Positions 12,990-22,950 of a stretch of 64,000 bases of DNA are shown in pieces; positions within the stretch are counted from its first letter, which is position 1, and each line of letters starts with the position of its first letter. This DNA is from Gnetum montanum (taxonomy: Eukaryota > Streptophyta > Gnetopsida > Gnetales > Gnetaceae): assembly GCA_015680685.1 (NCBI GenBank), contig MNCI01020127.1, forward strand, positions 781,347-845,346, read 5' to 3'. A model generated the notes under the pieces. It was not told the origin of the DNA and searched no databases. It was given only the letters and a program-made list of their open reading frames with translations. The translations under genes were made by a program, and so were the position numbers.

Positions 12990-13924
12990 CTCTTTTGATC
13001 ATCAAGCTACATTAGTATTGCATCCAATGTATCATTGAAAGCATTTGTCATTATGTGGAAGGGCTTGAACCAATTTGGACCTTGAAGGATTGGTATTCCT
13101 ATTAACTTTTGTTTTAGTGTCTCAAAAGCCTTCTCACATTGTTTTGTCCACTAGAATGGTACATCTTTCTTTGTTAATTCTACCAATGACTTTGCTATTT
13201 TGGAAAAATTTTCTATGAATCTTTTATAAATCCCATATGACCTAGAAATGATCCAACATCCTTAATGATTTGTGGCCTCTGGGTGATGTTATGAATGACT
13301 CTTATCTTATTTGGGTCTACCTCTATTTCTTTCTATGATACTTTATGTCCTAGGATGATCCCATCTTACACCATTAAATGAATATTTTGCCAATTGAGCT
13401 TTAAATTGATTTCAATACATATTTTTAATACTTGTTCCAAACAGTCCAATTCCTATTTGAAATCTAGCCCATAAGTAGAGAAATCATTTATAAATACTTC
13501 TATCCCATTACTAATTTTTTTTCGAAGAAACTTAGTACTAATCTTTGGAATGTAGCAAGCACATTGCACAAGTCAAAAGACATTTTCTTGTAGGTAAATG
13601 TTCCCCATGAACTAGTGAACATAGTCTTTTCTAGGTTTTCCAGTGCAATGTAGATTTGGTGATACCCACTATACCCATTAAATAAACCATAGTACTGATG
13701 TCTTACTAGGTATTGAGGACATGGTCAACAAATGGTAAACATACATGATCCTTGAATGTCATGAAGTTCAAAAACTTAAAGTCAATACATACCCTCCACT
13801 TGTCATCCTTCTTTGGGAGCATGACTAAGGGACTAATTCATTCATTGTCTTTAATGGGATAGATGAATCCTACCTTTAATGACTTTTCCAATTCTTGTTT
13901 TACTACTTCTTTATGCTTAGGATT
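12990..13924 (-). pseudogene. Reverse transcriptase of element B, cut by element A
   Basis: Minus-strand translation gives LPKKDDKWRVCIDFKFLN near 13810 (RT motif V-C-I-D-F/Y-R-x-L-N), then DHVCLPFVDHVL. Near 13480 it gives EVFINDFSTYG, corresponding to the Athila catalytic motif V-F-M-D-D-F-S-V-Y-G, with one catalytic Asp changed to Asn. Several stop codons interrupt it. The upstream end is cut at 13924/21946 by insertion of element A, and GGATT is duplicated there. Confidence 0.8.
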
Positions 13925-14757
13925 TGATGGGATGCAATATCGTGGCCACCGCAATATAGCATCCCACGCGATATCGCGTCGTCCCTCGCGATATCGCGTA
14001 TGCAATATCGCGGTCCACCGCCAGTTCTATAAATAAGAGGTGGCTCTCCCTTGTTTCTCATCCTAGGCTTAGACCGTAGCGAAAATCTGGTAGTTTGATC
14101 CCTCCAAAGATAGAATATTTTCCATGTGCCCGCAGCAGTAGGAGCTCCAAAGTGAATGGATCTTTATTTGAGAAAATATTGTACCTAAACACATGTTTTT
14201 GTACGGAAATAAAGACAAACTTCGTGGATAAACCTTGTAGTGCATCGAATAGGCTAATTAGGATTTTATTTATTGTTATTTACTATTTATCATTTAATCA
14301 CTTTATTAGTTATTAATTCTCTCTCAACCCTTCTCTCCTAGTTAAGTGCCTCAGTACGACCGCTTCGAGCATGTGTGTTACGATTGGTTATCCTAGCAAT
14401 GATTAGCATTTGGTAACCAAGGTTGCATTGGTTTAGGGTGTGAACAGTAAGTGGGAATGGATGTTGACGCTAGGTTAATTAAGACTTAGTTAGTTAGTTA
14501 AAGTTAGTAATTAGTCTCTTCAACCCTTTACCTTATCAGCATAGGAGATAAAATAGAAAAGCTATAAAAATCATATACCTTAGACTTACTTAACCATACA
14601 ACCGTGACAAATACAAGTAATTCTAGGAAGACAATGAATAATTAACCTTAAGTGTTCCATGAGGCATGTAGGCACTTAGTCTATGGAGTTCGATCGGATC
14701 ACACGTACTACGCTCATATTCGTATGGTTGAGTGCAAGGATACCTCGCTGCTCATCA
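13925..14757 (+). repeat. 5' LTR of element A
   Basis: This 833-bp LTR runs from TGATGGGATG to CTCGCTGCTCATCA. U3 holds perfect GCGATATCGC at 13968-13977 and 13988-13997 plus decayed copies. A TATAAATA box follows within ctataaataagagg. The 3' LTR (21186-21945) lacks most of this palindrome array. GGATT precedes it. Confidence 0.92.
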
Positions 14758-14775
14758 TTGGTGCCATTGCCGAGG
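14758..14775 (+). promoter_or_regulatory. Primer-binding site, tRNA-Asp type
   Basis: Directly after the LTR the sequence reads TTGGTGCCATTGCCGAGG. The complement of the plant tRNA-Asp(GTC) 3' end is TGGCGCCGTTGCCGGGG. The differences are C-to-T or G-to-A changes, fitting decay of methylated cytosines. A tRNA-Asp-type PBS is typical of Athila-like elements. Confidence 0.8.
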
Positions 14776-14899
14776 ACTAAGTGTTTGTGCGCTAAGTAGA
14801 ACATAGGAGATCACTCACATCATTAGGAGCTTAAACAAACCTTAGGGTTAATTAAACAAAAAATTATATAATGGTTAAATAGCACACCGATAAGGCACA

Positions 14900-17800
14900 A
14901 TGTCTTCTTCTTCTTCTCACAAGAGCATTACACCACCTAGGGACAATACAAGAAATAGTCGGCAATCTAAAACACATAACCAAAATCAGCCAGTTCCTCA
15001 ACAATATAGAGTCGCATATACTCATCCTGATGAGTACATATCTAATTTTACTTTTATCCTCCATCAGGATGAACAGATGCGCTGGAGAGACTTGCAAGGT
15101 AACATAGTGTTACCTCTAGATCGTGCAGTCCCCAACATGCTCCTCTGTGCTCTGGCACAGATAGGCATGACACAACTCTATGCTGAATATGTTATAGGTG
15201 ACTTTGACACAAGGGATTACCATCCCACATCTACACAATGTATAAGGGACTCAAGGCAAGAGATCCAACATACATTGTTGAAGGGCAAAGGGGTCCTACA
15301 TGTCCTAAGTGAAATCAGAGATGGTGAACCACTTATAACAGGTTCTCTATCGAATGATGTTTCCCCTCCTAATGATAGTGAGGAGGTGGGGTATCAGAAC
15401 CTACGATCCATGATACAAAACCCTAGTTCTAATTCCCATGAACACCAACTATTCACTGAGGGAACAAAAACACATGACAAGGACAGGCACTCATATTGTC
15501 ACCACGATTGGGGCTGAAGCCACAAAAGAGAAGGTGAGAAACATCATCATGGCAATGGTTCTCCTTCTTCTTTCCCTTCCTCACATCATTCACCCTCTCT
15601 TTCCACCTCTGGGCGTAGTCATAGAGAGCATAATGGTGAGAATGGAGGTAGAAAAAATGAGAGACCTCGACAAGAAAGTCGAGAGAGAGGACAAGGGCAT
15701 GAACGAATGAAAAGTAGGTGATGAGACATGAATTGCTCATAGTGCTGGCACGTTAAGGCACCCACGATAAGGCACCCACGTTGTATCATGGGTCGTGATG
15801 TATCATGGGCCGCGATATCGCATATGTGATATCGTAGTCAGCGGCAATTTCTATAAATAAGAGGTGGCTCTCCCTCATTTTGATCCCAGTTTTAGTGTAG
15901 CGAAGCTTTGGCAGTTTGATCCCTCCAGAGTTAGAATTTTCCCATGTCTACCCGCAGTGTGGTGAATGTGATTGTATAGTGTCTTTATTCGAGTGTGCCG
16001 TACTTGNTGAGCATCTACTGGTGTGTACGGCTAGTTAAGGAATTGGTTACTCATCGCGAGTAGTNNNNNNNNNNNNNNNNNNNNNNNNNNNNNNNNNNNN
16101 NNNNNNNNNNNNNNNNNNNNNNNNNNNNNNNNNNNNNNNNNNNNNNNNNNNNTGGTGTGTACAGCTAGTTAAGGAATTGGTTACTCATCGCGAGTAGTTT
16201 CTCACCCTTAAACTCCTAGAAGCGGAACGAGTACGACTTGATTACGAGCATTTAAGTGTGACTGCTTGGTAGCCCAGTGGTGTAGCTAGGGGGATCTACG
16301 CTTGGTAACCCAGTGGCGTATTTGGGGTCTGCGCTTGGTAATCCCAGTGGCGTACCTAGGCCTATGCTTGGTAGTCCCAGTGGTAGTCGTGCACGAAGTC
16401 CAAGATGTGTACAATTGATCAAGGAATCGGTTGCTCGTCGCACTTAGGCTAGATTAGATTTTCTTACCCTTTCCCTCTTAGCTTAGCTTAGTTAATATTC
16501 TTTTCCATTGCCTTCAGGAGTAGCATAGATTAGAACACATCACACACCTCATCTAGACTAAACCATACGTGACATATGCAAAACTAGTCTAGATGGGAAG
16601 ACAGCGAACTTCGACCTATGGCTAACTATCTAGGTGCCACAACTAGTCCATCTGCCGAGTTCGACTGGATTGCGCATGTGACGCTCGTTTCGTATGGTTG
16701 AGTGTAGGGGTACCTCGCCACTCATCAGTAGGGAACAACGTAGAAATCATAGACTTCATGAAAGAGATGATCATTATGAACCCCTACTTGTCACCCGAAG
16801 CATGCTAGATATGACAGAGGTAGTGAGAATCCCAACAAGGCATCAAAAATATAGCTAGATCAAGTGCTTAGACATGAACAATATCCCATGCTTCGAAGGG
16901 GGATATAATGCAGATCCGCAAAATCATTTATAGGCATTTCATGATGCCTGCGGCTTGCAAAACCTACAAAATGAGTGGCAAAAATTAAAGTTGTTTCCCA
17001 GGACACTCATCAAGGAAGCAGAGAGTTGGTACCAATCCTTAGAACCAGAAACCATTAGGAGGTGGAGTATGATGTTAGAACTCTTCAACAATAAATATCA
17101 AATGTACTCAAGAGTGTCTAATTTACATAAGTAGATCCAAGGATGGAAGCAAGGTACTAATGAACCCTTGGATGCTACCATGGGTGCTACTATGCATTGT
17201 TACATCGTTGCCTGCCATGGTTATGCACAACGGGATCAACTTCACCACATCATAGATGGGCTAAGGTATGAAACTAGGAGAACCCTTGGGACTTATGCCC
17301 AAGGGAGACTATCAGAACTTAGATCCCATGAGATTCATCACTTGTTGGAACAAGTAGCCAAAGAAGAAGGGGAGATACAAAAATTGGAAAGTGCGGAAGA
17401 ATATAACCATGATCCTTCCCTCTGAAAAAAGGGAGCAAGATTTTGCAATGAAGAGGATGAGTCACCACTCGAAGAGATGGTGCATAGGAAAACCTTGCCA
17501 CTTCAAAAGCTAACAACAGAGGTAGTTGCTAAGGTAGATTAAATACAAGACTCCTTGGATAGTAGACTTAAACTTGTCCTAAAAATTGTAGAGGATTCTG
17601 AGGAATGAAGTAGTGACAAAGATAAGAAAAAGCAGAGAGATTTAGGCCCTGCACGTGACAAGGGTAAGCAAAAAATAACTATCCCCAATGAGGTTATGGA
17701 TTCGGACACAGATGATGATGATGGATGTGAGATCTGCTAATATGACCATCCTAAAGGATGTTGCCCAATCATCTCACATCTACAAGAGTCTGGGGTGTAT

Positions 17801-18453
17801 GCACTCAACCCGAGACTTAACAGACGACAAGCACCCCATCTGTTACCTTATCCTTAAGGTAACCCAAGGCAGTTCCACCAACCATTGACCTACTATCCAA
17901 GTGGAACTCCACCATAGCCCATCGAACAACATCAGTAGTGGAAATACCCACAGCCATGGGGGATGCCACCACCTAAACATTAATACCCTTACCGACAACC
18001 CAATCCTTATGGCTACTACGTGTAGCAACTAGTTTCTCCAAGTGACTCCATGGGTCACACAACTCCCCAACGTCACTACCAAGTTTGGGAGTACTTTATA
18101 AGGACTCCTTCTCCTCCGAGAGATGCTCCATACCCATACCATCCTCCAAATCCATCTACACCTCTTCCACCAGTAGTTCCCATACCTCCTACTCCAACAA
18201 TGCAAGGGGAACTCCCCACTCAACCACAGCAACGTAACACTATGAGAGCCGTAACCATTCAACCCACTACTAGTTCTAACAACTGCAAAAAGAGAAGATT
18301 TTTATTCAAAACCAGAAGCCCAAATAATCTCTCACAACCACAAGCGGTTAAATCTTCAACCACTCCTCCAACATACAAGGCTTCAGAGCTCCCTTCAAAC
18401 CAATATAAGAGCTCAACGCATACGGTTATGTTAACACATACTGTAATCGACTA
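14900..18453 (+). pseudogene. gag of element A, interrupted by a solo LTR
   Basis: The frame starts at ATG 14900, right after the leader, and stays in one phase to the protease, with nonsense codons (TGA at 15514, TAGs and TAAs further on). The first 205 codons are open. A basic, Ser/His/Arg-rich linker precedes the solo LTR at 15719-16727. The LTR plus one TSD copy is 1014 bp in this assembly, a multiple of three, so the frame continues after it. The Retrotrans_gag core is at about 16890-17425, with strings FEGGYNADPQNH, LIKEAESWYQSLEPE and YAQRDQLHHIIDGLR. A shortened zinc knuckle (C-x2-C-x3-H-x3-C) lies near 17728. A proline-rich tail (18050-18330) precedes the protease. Confidence 0.85.
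15719..16727 (+). mobile_element. Solo LTR inserted in the gag of element A
   Basis: It begins TGATGAGACATG and ends CTCGCCACTCATCA, with a TATA box in the usual place (tctataaataagagg). Flanks GTAGG at 15714-15718 and GTAGG at 16728-16732 form a perfect 5-bp TSD. No internal element sequence is attached, so it is the product of LTR-LTR recombination. An 88-N gap (16065-16152) sits between two near-identical copies of a 45-bp R/U5 segment, and a single N is at 16007. The true length of the repeat block is therefore unknown. Confidence 0.92.
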
Positions 18454-19273
18454 GATCAAGATAGGCCACCTTCCTAGGAAACTATCTGATCCTAGAAGTC
18501 CCTTAATCTACCTCCAAGTCACTAGGAACGAACCACATAAGGCTCTTCTTGACTCAAGTTCTAGAGTTAACTTAATTTCTCGAGAAATGTATCAAGCCTG
18601 GAACCTGCCCCAACTTAAAAAGAGCAACATTCAACTAAAGCTGACTAACTAGTCCATCATCATTCACTTGGGATTAGTGGAGGACATTATTACCACTGTG
18701 TGTGGTTTTTCATACCCAGCAAATTTGCTGGTGATAGAAGTTAACAACAACAAAGGGGACTTCTCAATTATAATGGGAAGGCCATGGCTAAGTACAATAG
18801 ATGCGTACCTAGGGATCCACGATCTTTCCTTGGAGATATCTAAGGTAAATATTTATGGAAAGATCGAGAAGAAGAAAGTTCCATGCATCACATATAGTGA
18901 CTCAAAGGGTGATGACATGAGGGAATCATGGGTGATGCGAAATTTAACATCTCCTGCATGTAACTGGTGTGCACCAGAGGATAACATTCAAAGGTGCATG
19001 TATGTAGCAACCACACAACAAGAGAACACCCAGTGGTTGATAGCTGATCAAGAGAGTAGCACATCAACATGCATGGAACAAACTAGGGGAACAACTCATG
19101 CCAACAATGGAAGCATAGACACATTGGAATATGAGCGTCGCCAACTTCCACCCCTTAACTTGAAAACATCAATGGGGAGAAGTTGGGCACTTTTAAGAAA
19201 TTCAAATATACGTTCATTATTTTTGATCTCTCCCTTTCCATTTAGTCATGGGGGAGATGGCCACCTATGCTAA
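18454..19273 (+). pseudogene. Aspartic protease of element A
   Basis: It continues in the gag frame. LLDSSSRVNLIS near 18545-18580 is the active-site loop, normally D-S/T-G, with the Gly replaced by Ser. IIMGRPWLSTIDA near 18770-18805 is the conserved I-L/M-G-R-P-W-L block of retroviral-type proteases. One TAG separates the active-site part from the open 201-codon stretch at 18668-19273. The frame ends at TAA 19271-19273 with no RT following. With the active-site glycine lost, the enzyme is unlikely to work. Confidence 0.75.
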
Positions 19274-21185
19274 TCATTTGGGGCCCTCAGTTCTTTTTAA
19301 TTTTTTTTACACGTTTTTTTTTACACATTTTTGTTTTACACGTTTTTGTCTTACACATTTTTGTTTTACACCTTTTTGTTTTACAAATTTTTTTAACTTT
19401 TCTTCTTTTTCTTTTACAACATCATTATACTTTTTCATTTTGTGTGTGTGTGTGTGTGTGTTATCCACCCTGTAAGTTTGTCACCCAATAAGTGTTCTTC
19501 ATGATGGTATGAACTATTTTATATTGATTGCTAATGTTTGGTTTTTACCTTTAAGTCATTATGTTGATACTAGGATATGTTTATTTTGATATAGTAGGCA
19601 ATGAGTACACTTCATCCATCCATCCACACATTTGATGATCTCTCTCAACTTGGAAATGTACAGTCCCTTTCTAATAAGAACTATAATGAATCGGTGATTG
19701 GCCATTTCTCAAACAAAGGAAGGACTCAAGGATTGTAAAGGGTATGACTTCAAGGGAACTTGGTGCATTTGTGTTGGCCATTCTCTTGGGTGCATGGATG
19801 TTTTCTTCTTGAGTTTTCTTGTCATTTCAACGTTACCCAATTATCGAGAAATTGAGCAATAAAAATAACAAAGTCTTTGCATGGTGTGGTTCTCACGTAT
19901 AAACACAAAAAAAAAAAAAAGACTGAGAATTCAAAGCACACCCCTTAGATGAAATAATAATTTCGGCTACAAGAATTGGTTATGGAACTAAAATAAAAAT
20001 GTTCCCTCTAACTAAGGCCCTTCTCGCTTCCCATTCTCTCCTCCTTGTTTCATCGGAATGATGGTGGCTCTTTGGTGAAGGCATTCTTATTAGTTCCAGA
20101 GGATGGATTGGCCGAGTGCATTGACGCAAAGTCACTGGATGTGGTTTTTTTGAGGCTGGACTTGGAATGGGATTTGCTAAGTCACATTAATCATGACACA
20201 CATAAGGGGCTATACACCACCTTGTTCTTGGGATTCCATTTCATTCTCTTCTCTTTATCCTTCTCTCCATTGTTCACCTCATTGCGGGTTGTATCATTAG
20301 TGTATATCTTGGTAGATGCATTGTTTTATTTTTGGTAAATTCTTGTGGTTAAGACTTTAACTCTTGTTCCATATGACATTCCTAGAGCCTACAGACTCTT
20401 TGAATGTGGTTTGTCAGGGCATTAAGGGCATGAGCCTGCTTTGGGGAGGACCACTGACATTCCTCTTTGGTGCACCAGTTAAATTCTTTCCCCTAACATT
20501 TTTGCAATCTATATTATTTTGTTCATTTCCATCTTGACATCCATATCATCGATGTTACAGTTGTCTCTTTTTCACCATCTTTCTTGTTCTTTTTCTTTCT
20601 TCATTCTATTGCTACCGAAGGTTCACTCTTAGTCATGGGGGTCCAGACCCAAATTTTTTGATTTTTCTCCTAACCCCTACACCTTCGGTAGTCACCATAA
20701 ATATATCTCTAGATCCGCATCAGCCATACCACAACCTAGCCAATGAACCTTTCACTGAAGCAAGGTATTAATTGCATTATGATTCATTTACCCTTGCTAA
20801 TATAAAAAATATGTTGTGTGTGCAGATGGCAATCATGCAACAATGGATCGGATCTGGAGAGAACACTTGGAATGGAGCAATGCTGAAGTAGCTATGCAAG
20901 GAGCAAGATCGGTGGTGCACTTACGGATGGACAATGAAAGGTGCAATCTTGGCATTGGCAGCAGCAAAACTTCTTTCTCTCTCTCTTTCTCAAGCTACCA
21001 AATAAGGCCTGATGTCAATGTAATAAGGTGTTCACTCTTATTGTCATGAACACTAGTTTTGTCATGTCTTGTAATGATGATCCATTCACATGTCATTCCA
21101 TTAGTTCCATTCAGTCAATAATCCCATACCTTCCCAATATTTTGTCAGGAACTTGAGGACGAGTTTTTATTCAGTCATGGGGGTA
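19274..21185 (+). other. Non-coding 3' region of element A
   Basis: A T-rich tandem repeat of about 16 bp (core tttttgttttacac, about 19290-19400) and a TG microsatellite (about 19440-19460) follow the protease. From about 19970 the sequence matches 1-1265. An ORF at 20045-20338 ends in a hydrophobic segment, but the other copy does not keep it open. The second copy of the small shared ORF is at 20816-21049. The polypurine tract catgggggta is at 21176-21185. Confidence 0.7.
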
Positions 21186-21945
21186 TGATGGGATGCGATA
21201 TCTCGGCCGCCACCAATTCTATAAATAAGAGGCAGCTCTCCCTTGTTTCTCATCCTAGGCTTAGACTGTAGAGAAACTCTGGTAGTTTGATCCCTCTAGA
21301 GATGAATATTTTCCATGTGCCTATAGTAGGAGCTCCAAAGTAAACGGATCTTTATTCGAGCAAATATTGTACCTGAACACATGTTTGTGTACGAAAATAA
21401 AGATGAACTTCTTGGATAAACCTTGCAGTGCATGGAATAGGCTAATTAGGATTTTATTTATTATTATTTACTATTTATCATTTAATTACTTTATTAGTTA
21501 TTAATTCTCTCTCAACCCTTCTCTCCTAGTTAAGTGCCTCAGTACGACCGCTTCAAGCATGTGCATTATGCTTGGTGATCCTAGCAACGATTAGTGTTTG
21601 GTAACCAAGCTTGCATTGGTTCAGGGTGTCAAAGGTAAGTGGGAATGGATGCTGATGCTAGGTTAATTAAGACTTAGTTAGTTAGTTAAAGTTAGTAATT
21701 AGTCTCTTCAACCCTTTACCTTATCAGCATAGGAGATAAAATAGAAAAGCTATAAAAATCATATACCTCGGACTTACTTAACCATACAACCATGACAAAT
21801 ACAAGTAAGTCTAGGAAGACAAAGAATAATTAACCTTAAGTGTTCCATGAGGCATGTAGGCACTTAGTCTACGGAGTTCGACCAGATCGCGTGTGCTACG
21901 CTCATATTCGTATGGTTGAGTGTAGGGGTACCTTGCCACTCATCA
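21186..21945 (+). repeat. 3' LTR of element A
   Basis: It starts TGATGGGATGCGATATC and ends CCACTCATCA, followed by the TSD GGATT. It matches the 5' LTR except that U3 is about 70 bp shorter, because the GCGATATCGC array between the first copy and the TATA box is missing. Confidence 0.92.
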
Positions 21946-22950
21946 GGATTTAACCTTCTTTGAGGCTAATGGTATGGCTTAACAATTAAATTTGTGTAAT
22001 TTTGGTGTTGACATATACATGTGAATGCCATTGGCCATTTTTTGACCACTTATAATAATCTTTCTTCTATTCTTTATCAACGTTAGTGTTGATGATTACC
22101 AATTTTTTATTATTCAAGAAAGGCATATTATAGTACTTTGGTAGGGCTTTTAACTCTAATGGTTTTGGCTCAAAATTTTCTAGGATCTCTAGCTATCCCC
22201 ATTTAATGTCTTCTTCTTAGTGTGAATGTGCATAGGGTTTTTTTCTTCTTAGATGTTTTAACTTTTTTTTTACTCAATATAGGCACTTATGATTTGATTA
22301 CTTGATTCCATGTATATTTTGGATTCTACCTCTTTATCAGTGTTTAGCCATTGGGTGTCTTGTTGTTTAGTGGTTGCTACATACTAACATTGCTACATAC
22401 ATTTCTTCTACATATCAATTGCATGGTGTATTAATTTCTTATTTAATAGCCCAGAATTTCTATCCATAATTGCACCTATCATTACTATATGTGATACATG
22501 GAACTTGTCATCTTTGTATAATTCTAGCTTCATCTTATTTGAAAATCTCATACTCCTAGCTTAGCATTCATAGCACTAAGCCATGCCCTTCCCATTATTA
22601 TAGGAAATTATCCCTTGTTTTTCCTCACCTGTATTACTAAGAAGTCAACAAGCTAGGACTAGCCATTGATGGTGGTGATGACATCATCTAAGTGTCCAAG
22701 TGGAATAGTGAGTGATTGATCCACAAACTCTAATCAAATATTACTTTTCCTTAGTGGCAAAATATTTTAGGATTTGTACATATTCTATGAAATTAGGTTC
22801 ACACCTAATCCAAAATCTAGTAGAGCTTTACATGGTTTGACACCTACTATTTCGAGATATATCAAGGAAATTCTTAGATCTTATCTCTATTGGTGAAGTG
22901 CTCCTACCTTAATTGAATATGTAATAGTTTGAATGAGCATAATAGCAACT
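21946..22950 (-). pseudogene. Protease region of element B
   Basis: Minus-strand translation near 22840-22800 gives LLDFGLGVNLIS, the protease active-site loop (D-S-G altered to D-F-G). Near 22600 it gives IIMGRAWLSAMNA, the conserved I-M-G-R-P-W-L block with Pro to Ala. Both align with the protease of element A. Stops and frameshifts are frequent. The left edge is the GGATT junction of element A, beyond which pol resumes at 13924. Confidence 0.7.

Larger units (their letters stand above)
13925..21945 (+). mobile_element. Element A: gag-protease-only (non-autonomous) Athila-like retrotransposon
   Basis: The element has complete structure: LTRs at 13925-14757 and 21186-21945, PBS at 14758, polypurine tract at 21176-21185, and a perfect TSD GGATT (13920-13924 and 21946-21950). 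Inside is one long gag-protease frame, then about 1.9 kb of non-coding DNA. No RT, RNase H or integrase can be found between protease and the 3' LTR. It therefore resembles the TR-GAG type of non-autonomous element but keeps a protease. Its gag is homologous to that of element B, which could have supplied pol in trans (inference). Confidence 0.88.

Noticed and set aside
19248-19491. Two overlapping hydrophobic ORFs
   Set aside because: They translate a T-rich tandem repeat and a TG microsatellite; the residues reflect base composition only.
20045-20338. Possible env-like ORF with a hydrophobic end in element A
   Set aside because: The homologous stretch at about 70-360 is broken by stops and frameshifts and has no recognisable env feature.
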